From contig NZ_DF820426.1 in assembly GCF_000617845.2 (NCBI RefSeq), forward strand, positions 620,001-684,000: 64,000 bases of DNA, in the 5' to 3' direction. Positions 35,523-45,102 of the stretch are shown piece by piece (the stretch's first letter is position 1; the number at the start of each line of letters is the position of its first letter). The notes beneath the pieces were generated by a model. The model made no database searches. It had not been told where the DNA came from and saw nothing but the letters and a program-made list of their open reading frames with translations. The translations under genes were made by a program, and so were the position numbers. This DNA is from Bradyrhizobium sp. DOA9 (GTDB taxonomy: Bacteria; Pseudomonadota; Alphaproteobacteria; Rhizobiales; Xanthobacteraceae).

Positions 35523-37334
35523 ATGGCATACGAAACGGAAGTGCTCATCATCGGCGCCGGCCCCACGGGATCGACGACCGCCCTGGCGCTCGCCAATTGC
35601 GGCGTTCGCAGTCACATCGTATCGCGCGGCAACTGGATGGCCGACAGCCCGCGCGCCCACATCACGAACCAGCGCGCCAACGAAGTCTTCCGCGATCTCG
35701 GGATCGCGGAAGACGTGGCCCGGTACGCGAGTCCGTGGGAGCTCATGGGCGACACGACCTTCACGACCAGCCTGGCCGGCTCCGAGTTGATCCGGATGCG
35801 GACGTGGGGGACCGGCGACGATCGCCGCGGCGATTATCTGCGTGCAAGCCCCTGCGGCATGGTCGACATCATCCAACCATTGCTCGAGCCAATTCTGTTC
35901 CAAAAGGCGGCCGAGAAGGGCGCGACCTTCGCGTTTAACACCGAGTACGTCCGTCATGAGCAGGACGCGGACGGCGTGACGGCCACGCTGCGCGATCGCC
36001 TCGACGGGCGAGAGCACACCGTCCGCGCGCGCTATATGGTCGGCGCGGACGGCGCGCGCTCGACGGTGGTGGATCATCTAGACCTGCCGATCGAAGGCCA
36101 AATGGCGCGCGCCGGCACCGTCTACACCGTCTTCAACTGTGACCTGACCAAATACAGCAAACATCGACCGAGCATCCTGAACTGGATCGTGACGCCGGAT
36201 GCGAGCTTCGGCGAGATCGGCATGGGTCTGCTGCGGGCCGTGCATCCCTGGACCCAGTGGATCGCCGGTTGGGGTTTCGACATCAGCAAGGGCGAGCCGG
36301 ACTTATCTCCGGAAGCGATCATTCCGAAGATCAAGGTGCTGATAGGAGATCAATCGGTCGACATCGACATCGTGCGCACATCGATCTGGTACGTGAACCA
36401 GGCCTACGTGACCCAGTATTCGAAAGGCAGGGTGCACTGCGGCGGCGATGCGGTCCACCGGCACCCGCCGTCAAGCGGATTGGGCAACAACACCTGCGTC
36501 CAGGACGCCCACAACCTCGGTTGGAAGCTCGCCTATTCGGTGAAGGGCTGGGCCGGTCCGAAGCTCTTGGAAAGCTACTCCCAGGAGCGGGCGCCGGTCG
36601 GAAAGCAGATCGTGCTGCGGGCGAACCAGTCCCGGCTCGACTACGCCCCGCTGAATGCGTGCTTCAGGGTGCCGGGCGCGGAGAACCCGGTCGCTGCAGG
36701 GATCGCGCGCTTCCGCGATCCGGGTCCAGATGGCGTAGCCGCCCGGAAAGCGGCCCAGGCGGCGCTAGACCTTAAGCAGACGGAGTTCAATGCCCAGGGC
36801 ACCGAGATGAACCAACGTTACGAATCCTCGGCCGTGATTCCCGACGTCGATGCCAAGCCGGAGGAGTGGCGGCGAGATCGCGGCCTCTACAATCAACGGA
36901 CGTCGCGTCCCGGTGCCAAGATCCCGCATGCATGGCTCGTCGGTCGTGACGGCTTGCGCGTGTCGACGCTCGACGTGACCGGAAAAGGCCTCTTCACCGT
37001 CGTGACCGGCCTCGCCGGCGGGGCGTGGAAGCAAGCGGCGCTGCGCCTCGATCTGCCGTTCCTCCGGGTCGTGATCACGGGCTCGCCGGAGGCGCAGGAC
37101 CTCTATTGCGAGTGGCAGCGCATCCGCGAGATCCAGGAAGCCGGAGTTCTGCTTGTTCGCCCGGATGGCGTGGTCGCCTGGCGCGACATAGAGGGAACCT
37201 CCGACGCAAGCGCGGCGCTCGACCGGCTCAGTGCAGCCATCCGGACGGTCCTGGATCTTCCGGACCTCTCGGCGATCCCGCGGCAGAAACCGTCTTCTCC
37301 GTCTAAACCCAGCGGTAAGCCGCTTTTCGCCTGA
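35523..37334 (+). CDS. FAD-dependent phenol hydroxylase, TfdB/MhpA-like
   Basis: 603 residues from the ATG at 35523 (MAYETEVLIIGAGPTGSTTA). The FAD fold is GAGPTG, the DG motif is YMVGADGARSTVV and the GD motif is VHCGGDAVHRHPPSSGLGNN. The C-terminal ~170 residues form the thioredoxin-like dimerisation domain. Segments such as PRAHITNQRANEVFRDLG and LEPILFQKAA resemble chlorophenol hydroxylase TfdB more than E. coli MhpA. It should ortho-hydroxylate a phenol to the catechol cleaved by the neighbouring dioxygenase. Confidence 0.88.
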   Translation: MAYETEVLIIGAGPTGSTTALALANCGVRSHIVSRGNWMADSPRAHITNQRANEVFRDLGIAEDVARYASPWELMGDTTFTTSLAGSELIRMRTWGTGDDRRGDYLRASPCGMVDIIQPLLEPILFQKAAEKGATFAFNTEYVRHEQDADGVTATLRDRLDGREHTVRARYMVGADGARSTVVDHLDLPIEGQMARAGTVYTVFNCDLTKYSKHRPSILNWIVTPDASFGEIGMGLLRAVHPWTQWIAGWGFDISKGEPDLSPEAIIPKIKVLIGDQSVDIDIVRTSIWYVNQAYVTQYSKGRVHCGGDAVHRHPPSSGLGNNTCVQDAHNLGWKLAYSVKGWAGPKLLESYSQERAPVGKQIVLRANQSRLDYAPLNACFRVPGAENPVAAGIARFRDPGPDGVAARKAAQAALDLKQTEFNAQGTEMNQRYESSAVIPDVDAKPEEWRRDRGLYNQRTSRPGAKIPHAWLVGRDGLRVSTLDVTGKGLFTVVTGLAGGAWKQAALRLDLPFLRVVITGSPEAQDLYCEWQRIREIQEAGVLLVRPDGVVAWRDIEGTSDASAALDRLSAAIRTVLDLPDLSAIPRQKPSSPSKPSGKPLFA

Positions 37335-37358
37335 CCCTCCCACGAACGAGATTTACCC

Positions 37359-38240
37359 ATGAGCGACACAAGACCAGAAAACTTTTCCAGCGTATGGGCT
37401 GATCTGAGGGGCGTTTCCCTCAAACAGCACTACATCGACGCCGGCGGAATTCGGACCCGCTGCATCGAGTCCGGCGACCCGTCCAAGCCGCTCGTCCTGG
37501 CGCTGCACGGCGTCGGCGGCCATGCAGAGGCATACTCCAGAAACTTCGGTCCGCATGCCGATCATTTCTGGTTTCTCGCCATCGACATGCTCGGCCACGG
37601 ATGGACCGACAAGCCGGCCATCAACTATCAGGTGGGGGATTACGCCAATCATGTCCTCGCCGTCCTCAAGACGCTCGGCAGGGGCAAGGCGATGATCAGC
37701 GGTGAATCGCTGGGCGGATGGGTCGCGACCTATATGGCCGTGCATCGTCCCGCGGTAGTCGAGAAGCTTGTCCTCAACACCGCCGGCGGCTGGACGGCCC
37801 ACCCCCAGGTGATGGAGCGGCTGAAAAAGCTGTCCAACGAGGCTGCATCCGATCCCTCCTGGGAGCGGATCAAGGCTCGCCTCGAATTCCTCATGTGCGA
37901 CAAGAGCATGGTTTCGGACGATCTGATCGAGACCCGCCGCGCGATTTACGCGCAGCCGGGTTTCGCCGACACCATGAGGCGAATCATGTGCCTGCAGGAG
38001 ATGGAAATCCGCCGGCCCAACATGATCACCGCCGATCAATACCGGTCGATCAAGGCGCCAACGATGGTCGTGTGGACCTCGCATGATCCGACGGCGACGC
38101 CCGAGGAGGGGAAGCAGATCGCGGACATGATTCCGGGCTCGAAGTTCGTGGTCATGAACCGCTGCGGCCACTGGCCCCAGTTCGAGGATGCCGACGTGTT
38201 CAATCGGATCCACATCGACTTTCTGCGAGGAAAGAATTGA
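37359..38240 (+). CDS. mhpC: meta-cleavage C-C hydrolase, MhpC-like
   Basis: A 293-residue alpha/beta-hydrolase. The oxyanion loop is LALHGVGGHAEAYS, the nucleophile Ser is in ISGESLGGWVATYM, Asp is in VVWTSHDPTATPEEG and His is in NRCGHWPQFEDADVF. It hydrolyses the ring-opened product to a 2-hydroxypentadienoate and an acid (2-hydroxy-6-oxononadienedioate hydrolase type). It is separated by one base from the hydratase gene. Confidence 0.88.
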   Translation: MSDTRPENFSSVWADLRGVSLKQHYIDAGGIRTRCIESGDPSKPLVLALHGVGGHAEAYSRNFGPHADHFWFLAIDMLGHGWTDKPAINYQVGDYANHVLAVLKTLGRGKAMISGESLGGWVATYMAVHRPAVVEKLVLNTAGGWTAHPQVMERLKKLSNEAASDPSWERIKARLEFLMCDKSMVSDDLIETRRAIYAQPGFADTMRRIMCLQEMEIRRPNMITADQYRSIKAPTMVVWTSHDPTATPEEGKQIADMIPGSKFVVMNRCGHWPQFEDADVFNRIHIDFLRGKN

Positions 38241-38241
38241 A

Positions 38242-39027
38242 ATGACGAAATTCCCGGAAGACATCGCCGGTATCGCCGCCGCTATTCGTGCGGCCTACGT
38301 TACGGCGCCCATCTCGCCGATCCGGACTCGATTGGCTTTCCATGAAGTCGATATGGCGTACGATATACAGGAAGCGAACACGTCGTACTGGCTGGCGGCG
38401 GGACGGCGCATCGTCGGCTGCAAGATCGGACTGACATCGCCCGCCGTTCAGAAGCAGTTGGGTGTCGATCGGCCCGACTTCGGAATACTTTTCGCAGATA
38501 TGCAGGTCCCCGAAGATGAAAAGATCCAGCTCGTCAGGGTTCTGCAGCCCCGGATCGAAGCGGAAGTCGCTTTCGAGATCGGCAGCGACATCGACGCGAC
38601 CGATCCTGCTGCCGACGACATCATCCGCGCCACCGCCTTCGTCATGCCGGCCCTGGAGATCGTCGGCAGCCGCATCAAGAACTGGGACATCTCCATCATC
38701 GACACGATCGCTGATAACGCGTCATCGGCCTTGTTCGTGATCGGAAAGGATAAACGGAAGCTCGAAGGGCTCGATCTCTCAGAGGTCACTATGCGAATGA
38801 CGAGGCGAGGAGAAGTCGTTTCGCAGGGCAAGGGTTCAGCGTGTCTCGACAATCCGCTGAATGCGGTCGCTTGGCTCGCCGGCGAGCTTGGACGGCGAGG
38901 GCGCCCGCTGCGCGCCGGCGACATCGTGCTGTCGGGAGCTCTCGGCCCAATGGTGTCGGTGAACTCGGGAGACGAGTTCGAGGCCAGCATCAGCGGTCTG
39001 GGAACCGTTTCGGCGCATTTCGTGTAA
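38242..39027 (+). CDS. mhpD: 2-keto-4-pentenoate hydratase, MhpD-like
   Basis: 261 residues from the ATG at 38242 (MTKFPEDIAGIAAAIRAAY). Signature segments are GRRIVGCKIGLTSPAVQKQL, LQPRIEAEVAFEIG with the metal Glu pair, and SSALFVIG. It adds water to 2-hydroxypenta-2,4-dienoate to give 4-hydroxy-2-oxovalerate. The aldolase (MhpE) and acetaldehyde dehydrogenase (MhpF) expected next are absent from the window. Confidence 0.9.
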   Translation: MTKFPEDIAGIAAAIRAAYVTAPISPIRTRLAFHEVDMAYDIQEANTSYWLAAGRRIVGCKIGLTSPAVQKQLGVDRPDFGILFADMQVPEDEKIQLVRVLQPRIEAEVAFEIGSDIDATDPAADDIIRATAFVMPALEIVGSRIKNWDISIIDTIADNASSALFVIGKDKRKLEGLDLSEVTMRMTRRGEVVSQGKGSACLDNPLNAVAWLAGELGRRGRPLRAGDIVLSGALGPMVSVNSGDEFEASISGLGTVSAHFV

Positions 39028-39044
39028 CAAAGAAGGAGCGCTCG

Positions 39045-39831
39045 ATGAAGCTTGTCCGCTTCGGCAATCCTGGCGCCGAAAAGCCGGCAATCATCGATGA
39101 TCAGGGATGCCTGCGCGACCTTTCGAACGTCGTGGCCGACCTCACCCCCACCAATCTGTCGCGTTCAGCGCTCCAGAAGGTCGCGGCGATCGCTCCATCC
39201 ACGCTGCCGCTCGTCGCCGGCGAGCCGCGGCTCGGCGTACCGATCGCGGGCGCCAGCAAGTTCATCGCGGCTTGAACTACGCCGATCACGCGGCCGAGGC
39301 AAATCTTCCGCTACCGTCCGAGCCCATCCTGTTCCAGAAGGCGATCACCTCGCTCAGCGGCGGCCCGAACGACGATGTCCTACCGAAGGGCTCGAAGAAG
39401 TCGGACTGGGAAGTGGAGCTCGGGATGGTGATCGGTACCCGCGCCTCCTATGTCGAGCGCGGCGACGCGCTGACGTTGCCGGCTACTGCATCGTGAACGA
39501 CGTCAGCGAGCGCGAGTACCAGATGGAACGTGGCGGCACGTGGGACAAGGGGAAGGGCTGCGACACTTTCGGGCCGGTCGGTCCATGGCTGGTGACGGCG
39601 GACGAGAACGCCGACCCGCAGGCGTTAGACGTCTGGCTCGACGTCAACGGCCAGCGCATGCAAGCCGGCAACACCCGGACAATGATCTTCGAATGCGCCG
39701 AGATCGTCAGCTACGTTAGCCGCTTCATGACCTTGATGCCGGGCGACGTCATGACGCTCGGCATCGAGGGGCTCGGAGAGCAACGCCAGCAAACCCGCGA
39801 ATGGTCGCCCGCTGCGGGGCAGCGGTCGTGA
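39045..39831 (+). pseudogene. FAH-family hydrolase/isomerase, two frameshifts and an internal deletion
   Basis: Fragments in three frames fit one ~280-residue FAH-family protein. MKLVRFGNPGAEKPAIID is in the first frame. GLNYADHAAEANLPLPSE and KKSDWEVELGMVIGTRA follow after a shift near 39272. AGYCIVNDVSEREYQMER follows another shift near 39480. The conserved active-site turn that follows PGDV in the family (I-T-T-G-T-P-P-G-V-G) is missing: LMPGDVMTLGIEGLGEQRQ jumps straight to the end, as if about 20 residues were lost between two GDV repeats. The gene is dead even if the shifts were errors. Confidence 0.8.
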
Positions 39832-40576
39832 CCGTCTATAGCGGAAGATTCGAAGGACGAACGGCCGTCGTCACTGGCGCGGCGTCCGGCATCGGCCGCG
39901 ACGTGGCGCGTCGACTGACCCCGAGGGAGCTCGCGTCTCGATGTGGGATGTGAACGTCTCCGCCCTCGAGGCCGCGGCGACGGAGATCAGCGCTGCGCAT
40001 ACTCAAGACATCGACATCGCGTCGGAGGACGCGGTCGATATGGCCATGCGCGGCAGCATCGAGGACCTTGGCGGCCGGCTCGACATTTTGGTCGCCAGCG
40101 CCGGCATAACGGGGCCAAACGCGGGCGTGAAGGAGTATGCGGGAAGCGACTGGCGAAAGGTCTTCGATGTCAACGTCAACGGGGCCTTCTACTGCAACCG
40201 CGCCGCGGTTCGCGCGATGGAGAAGAGCGGCTACGGCCGCATCGTCAACGTCGCCTCCGTGGCCGGCAAGGAACGCAATCCGAACGCATCGGCTTACAGC
40301 GCATCCAAGGCGGCCGTGATCGCGCTCACCAAATCGCTGGGCAAGGAAACAGGCTCGACCGATATCCGCGTCAACTGCACCACCCCGGCGGCGATCAAGA
40401 CGCCGCTCTTCAATCAAATGACTGCCGAACACATCGAGTTCATGCTGTTCAAAATTCCGCTCGGCCGGTTCGGCGCGATCGAAGAGGCGACGTCGCTCTG
40501 CTGGCTCGCGAGCGAGGAGTGCTCGTTCAGCACGGGGTCCGTGTTTGATCTCTCGGGCGGGCGAGCGACCTACTAG
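39828..40576 (+). pseudogene. SDR-family oxidoreductase with one frameshift
   Basis: The GTG at 39828 overlaps the preceding stop. The first ~31 residues (GRTAVVTGAASGIGRDVARR) are in one frame and stop soon after. From about 39922 the protein continues in another frame (VSMWDVNVSALEAAA). NVASVAGKERNPNASAYSAS and KAAV provide the catalytic Ser-Tyr-Lys. All parts fit a normal ~250-residue SDR, so a single-base change near 39922 separates it from being intact. Confidence 0.8.
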
Positions 40577-40590
40577 CCGGCGTTTAGGTG

Positions 40591-40607
40591 TGTTCGCACC
40601 GCGAACA
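40591..40607. promoter_or_regulatory. second IclR operator, perfect 7-3-7 palindrome
   Basis: TGTTCGC-ACC-GCGAACA has the same arms as the site at 33165-33181. It stands between the SDR gene and the broken alcohol dehydrogenase, which it probably once controlled. Confidence 0.65.
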
Positions 40608-40861
40608 GATTGCGTGAATCCATTGTAGCCTGGACCGCCTCGTTCGATAGTCATGGCAACCAAAACAAGAGCGCCGCAGAGCGCAAAGAGGAAACGATGA
40701 CCAGCAGCAGAACTGAAACCGGTTGACAAGGTTGCTATCGGCACAGCCGCCAGCGCGCCCGAGCTTCGCACCCCGAAGGACGATCCAAGGCGACGGCCAC
40801 ACGCTCGGAGCGTGGAACCCTGTTGCGCTTTCCGTCAAAGAGCATCAAGGAAGGAGACCAC

Positions 40862-41958
40862 ATGTCCACGATGAAGGCGGCTCGGCTACACCAAATCGGC
40901 ACAACTTTTTCGATCGATGAGATCGCAATGCCGAGCCCTAACAACGTTCTAGTCAAGGTGAAGGCGTGCGGCATTCCCGAACATGAGGAATGTCATGGCG
41001 CACTACGCGGAGTGGTTCCCCTTCCTTCCGCTTCCACCATTGCCGGCCATCTACGGTTTGGACCCATTCGGAGAGGTCGTCGAGATCGGCACTCAGGTGA
41101 AGTCCATCAAGGTCGGAGACCGGGTGTACGTCAATCCAGGCACGTGCTGCGGGTCTTGCCACTCTTGCCGCTGCGGGCAACCTATCAACTGCGACGCCTA
41201 CACGTTCCTCGGCTATTTCGGCTTCGGTCCGCGCTCGAAACAAGTATTCGTCGACTACCCCTATGCAGGTTTCCCCGAGTTCATGACGGCGCCGGCCTCG
41301 TCGCTGGTAAAACTTCCTGCATCGGTTTCATATAAGGCCGCGGCCCGCCTGGGATACTTGGGAGCGGCGTACTCCGCGCTGCGTAAGGCTGGCGCTCGGG
41401 CTGGAATGAGCGTCATCGTTAGTGGCGCGACTGGTGTGGGTCACGAAGATCTTTGGCGTTGCGAGACAAGAAACTGCTCGAACGCTTGCGTAAGCTCGCC
41501 CCCTCGCGGATTCACGTGCTGTCGGCCGGCGATCGCCCGCTGGATGAATGGGTGCGCGGGCACACCGACGGCTTGGAAGCCGACATATTCATCGATGCAG
41601 TAGGGCCGGGCACTCCAAGCTCCAGATCGCTCGCAGGCATCAGCGCACTCAGACGCGGGGGCCGAATGGTGGATATTGGTGGCATGCCGAACCCCTGCCC
41701 TTGGAGAGGTTCAGGCTGATGTGCTTCCAAATCAGCGTCATCGGTTCGCTCTGGCTCGACGTCGCGGAAGGCCAAGACATGGTCGAGATGGCAGCGGCTT
41801 GAACGTTGGATCTCTCGGTCTTCGAACAAGAACGGTACCTGCTGAAGGACATCTCGAAGGCGCTCGAAGCAGTCGATCGTAGGACTGGCGACTTCAGCAG
41901 CGCGCAATCCTGGGACCAACCAGCCATCCTGATCTTCGGGCGACGGTACCTGGTATGA
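40862..41958 (+). pseudogene. zinc-type alcohol dehydrogenase, several frameshifts
   Basis: The start at 40862 reads MSTMKAARLHQIGTTFSIDE. Near 40975 the frame shifts to GLDPFGEVVEIGTQVKSIKV and GDRVYVNPGTCCGSCHSCRC, the structural-zinc Cys cluster. Near 41440 it shifts again (APSRIHVLSAGDRPLDEW, FIDAVGPGTP), and once more near 41700 before QISVIGSLWLDVAEGQDM. After an internal stop a tail (DISKALEAV) runs to about 41958. It is a full-length MDR dehydrogenase in pieces. Confidence 0.8.
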
Positions 41959-42109
41959 GTTCAGATTGGAGCGCTGCCAGACTATAGTCGAGCGACAGGG
42001 ATAGTCTTGAGATATTTGCCGTCGGGTTTGCCGTTCTGGACGAGCATGCGCTCTCCCGTGCCGAGATTGACTTTCGACTTCTCGATCTGTTTGAGCCAGT
42101 TCATGGCGG

Positions 42110-42330
42110 GCCCTACAAGAGTGGGCCCGGCATGATCAGCATGCGGGATCTCGGCCAACAGCACAGCATTGGCGGTTGCCCCGCCGCACACCGGCCGCTC
42201 GCGCCAGGCATGATAGCCGGCTGGCGAGATCTCAAGTACCGCACACATCCGCGGCACCGGATAGCTGTCGCGGTGCGCTCGGTGATAAGCTTTGAGCCGC
42301 ATGGCGAGCGCACGCTTCGTCATGATCCGG
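42110..42330 (-). mobile_element. IS3-family OrfB N-terminal remnant
   Basis: The minus strand gives YPVPRMCAVLEISPAGYHAW and RERPVCGGATANAVLLAEI, the start of an IS3/IS911 group transposase that normally reads (YAVLxVSxSGYYAW…). The catalytic DDE region is absent. Confidence 0.65.
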
Positions 42331-42585
42331 AAGAGCATTAGGCGTGCTGCTCAAACGATCTGCGATCAGAGTCAGGGTGGCGCAGACTTTCCCATCAAAA
42401 ACGGTGATTTTGGCGAACCCGGGTAGCCTGCCGCACACGACGCGGGCGGGCCCAGACGGCGCAAAGGTGCTGGATATTTTCGGCCGCCGTCAGCCGAATA
42501 CAAGAAGCCGGGTTCGGGCTTTGGTGCTGATTGACTCAGGTCAGGCGGCACAAGATTTGCCTGCTTTTCGCCCTGGATCAATCGC

Positions 42586-43503
42586 CTATTTGGAAGCGAT
42601 CCACTTTCGCAAGCCATCTATGGAGTGGAAGCCGTCCGCTGAGTAGCACGGCATGGACGGCCGAAAAGCCTGCATCATTTCGGCGAGTGCGTGCCCTGGG
42701 CCTAGGTCTAGCACCTCAGTCACGCCCAGCTCTGCGAGCGCCTCCAGGGTTGCCGACCAGTCGACCGGACGCGCCACCTGTTTTGCCAATTTCGTCGTGG
42801 CAGCCGCGACCGAGAAGATGCGTTCGCCGTCACCGCCGGCAAGCAGGAGGCGCTGGCTTACGACGGTCCCAAGCCTGCTGGCTGCGAGAGCCCGCTGCAA
42901 GGGCTTGCAGGCCGGCGCGAGCCTTGTCGTATGGGATGCGATTCTGACGGCGAGAAGGCCCGTGCGGGCTCCTTCTCTGGCAGCCTCATCGCAGAGATTG
43001 GTCACATCTTGCTCTGCGCCTCCGATCACGACAAGACCGTCGGGATTCCTTATTGCGACCTCGCAGTGGTATCTTTCAAGCAAGCGTTCGACTGTGCTAA
43101 GGTCGAGCCCGCGGACGTAACCGAAGCGGCCATCGGGACCCGCCGCATCTTGCATCAGCCCGGCGCGAACATCGGTGAGCCGCAGCGCTTCGTCGGCTGT
43201 CCAGACGCCAGCGATGCTCCAAGCAGCCATCTTGCCGACGCTGTAACCGGTGACGGGGGTTTGCTCGGTCAGCAGGTCGGCGATGCAAGCGTGGGTCGCG
43301 AGTGTCGAGGTCACCGTCAGGATCTAGCTGGAACGATCGACGGAGAGTTCATCCGCGCTCCGAGCCCTGACGAACTCCCGCGGATCCGCGCCGAGCAAAG
43401 CGGTGGCCGCAATGAAAACCGGTTCGGCAGCGGGCTGGTCCGCGACGAGATCGAACACCGTATCCGAGGGCGTACCTTGTCCGCCGCAGAGCAGGGCCAG
43501 CAT
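42586..43503 (-). pseudogene. mdcH: malonate decarboxylase malonyl-transferase subunit, amber stop
   Basis: MdcH loads malonyl from malonyl-CoA onto the acyl-carrier subunit. The ATG at 43503 overlaps the mdcB stop (TGATG). MLALLCGGQGTPSDTVFDLV is the family start. After 59 residues an in-frame TAG (43326-43324) interrupts it, and the same frame then continues ILTVTSTLATHACIADLL, TPVTGYSVGKMAAWSIAGVW and on to a normal end. The stop stands where Gln is common (CAG to TAG), so one base change accounts for it. The acyltransferase motif GYSVG keeps its Ser but has Lys where Glu is usual. Confidence 0.82.
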
Positions 43504-44351
43504 CAGACGTCCAGCCGATCGATGAACACGGCCATCGCGAACAGGTCCGCGGAGCCGCCGGGGCTGAGATTGCGGGCCACGAAGGCGTGATGAATGTCGG
43601 CCGCACGCCTGCGCCATCCCAAAGACCCGACGCCGCCGGCGGCAAGGAAGGCAGCGGCGCCAGCTTGCGCAAAGCGTAATCCATCGGCGCCGCCCCGATG
43701 CAGGAGGTTGATGTCGGTGACGTCGGCGATCAACCGTATGCAGGTCTGCACGCGCACGGCTTCCTCGTCATCGGGCGCAGGCTCGCGCGCCGCATGCAGC
43801 GCGGGCAGGGCGATTTCGTAATCCGACGGAAAGCCACAGGCGGCTTCCGCCCTGGCGCCGCGGGCGCCGTAGCGGCGCGCGGCCACCGCGCCATGGCTGC
43901 GCAGCGAGATCGGGCCCGACAGGATATCGTCGCCCCAGCGCTGGGAGACCAGACGGCCAAGTGACTTGCGAAGGCCGACGGCGTTTCGATATCCGGCGGC
44001 GGCGCAGAGCAAACCAAGTCCGAAGATCGCAACGCGATGCGTGTTGACGCCCCGCGTTGCGGCCAGCATCGCGCGCTCGGCGGCCACGCCGATGGCGCGC
44101 AGCCGGTTCATGCCGGCTCCCTCGGCGCCCGCGGCGGCGAACTCGCCGAAGAACGGCATCAGGATTTCGGCGCTCAGGCACAACAGCGCACCGTCCATGT
44201 CGCGGTGCGCGCCGTTGTCGATATGGCTGACGAGACCGGGCTTCGGGTATGTCTCGACTTCAAGCTTCAGGCAAAGCGAGGCGAGATGGCCGAGCTGCGC
44301 CGCATCGAGCGCGCGGTTCTGCCGAGATTGCCATCTGAGCGCCGGGGTCAT
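43503..44351 (-). CDS. mdcB: triphosphoribosyl-dephospho-CoA synthase, malonate decarboxylase type
   Basis: 282 residues. The enzyme makes the prosthetic-group precursor 2'-(5''-triphosphoribosyl)-3'-dephospho-CoA from dephospho-CoA and ATP. LEVETYPKPGLVSHIDNGAH and RDMD form the CitG/MdcB signature near residues 31-52. DINLLHRGGADGLRF is conserved further on. Its ATG overlaps the mdcG stop and its stop overlaps the mdcH start. The reading frame is intact, but both partners are damaged and the structural genes mdcA, C, D and E are not in the window, so it probably has no function here. Confidence 0.88.
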   Translation of the reverse strand: MTPALRWQSRQNRALDAAQLGHLASLCLKLEVETYPKPGLVSHIDNGAHRDMDGALLCLSAEILMPFFGEFAAAGAEGAGMNRLRAIGVAAERAMLAATRGVNTHRVAIFGLGLLCAAAGYRNAVGLRKSLGRLVSQRWGDDILSGPISLRSHGAVAARRYGARGARAEAACGFPSDYEIALPALHAAREPAPDDEEAVRVQTCIRLIADVTDINLLHRGGADGLRFAQAGAAAFLAAGGVGSLGWRRRAADIHHAFVARNLSPGGSADLFAMAVFIDRLDV

Positions 44352-44630
44352 GACACCAGACCTGCGAGGAAAGCCGCGCGCGTCGTCGTGGTGACGCCAG
44401 CCTCGCCCTTCACAAGGACTTCGTCGTCGTCAATTCCGGTTAGCTCGCGCCATTGAACGCCGCCGGCGGGACCTGTGATCTCGCCGTCCAGCCGCGACGA
44501 GCGGGCGCCCGGTGTGGACCCAGCCTGCGACGATCGGCTCGTGCGCGAGCTCGGGATAGCGGTTCATCACCGCGGCCCATCCCGCTGCAGAGGCCTTCAC
44601 CGTGTGATGGCGCGCCAGGGCTTCAGCCAT
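44348..44630 (-). pseudogene. mdcG: phosphoribosyl-dephospho-CoA transferase, internally deleted
   Basis: MdcG attaches the prosthetic group to the acyl-carrier subunit. The start MAEALARHHTVKASAAGWAA and EPIVAGWVHTGRPLVA match the first ~45 residues of the family. Then, after a frame change near 44502, comes LDGEITGPAGGVQWRELTG and DDDEVLVKGEAGVTTTTRAA, which match the last ~50 residues. Roughly 100-130 residues of the middle, including the nucleotidyltransferase-like active site, are missing. It is nonfunctional. Confidence 0.7.
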
Positions 44631-45102
44631 GTCGCGCCCCCTGAGGTGAGGCGGCGCCAGCGCGTTCGCGTCTACCCCGAACCTCGGTGAAGAAGCAAAT
44701 TGGCTGCAATTCGAAATGCTCGGCGGGCAGCCCGCGAGACGTTCTATCGCGCCGCGCTTGACCGGCCAGGCAGCCAATCGATGCAGATCGCAGAAGTTGG
44801 CCGTGAATACACGCCTGATTTCGACGGCGATGTTGGCTCAGTAAGTTTTCTCAAGCGGCAATCTCTCCGCTGTCCGTACATCAGGCCCGAGCCTCGGTCG
44901 AAGGGTTTAGAAGCAACAGTCTCTCAGGCGACCGCGGCGTGAACCCGAGTGAGCCAAACGGTTCATCCAACGCGAAGTTTGGTTGCAGGGGTTCGCTGCC
45001 CTGCAAGAGTCGCATGTGAGACAACATCTGGCAGCTTTCAAATTGCATTTGGCTGACTCAGCTGGATGACGCTATCGTTGGACACGGCATATCGCTCCTT
45101 CG
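44631..45102. other. intergenic stretch before hypothetical gene
   Basis: No gene or repeat is supportable here. The G+C content falls compared with the mdc genes. Confidence 0.35.
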
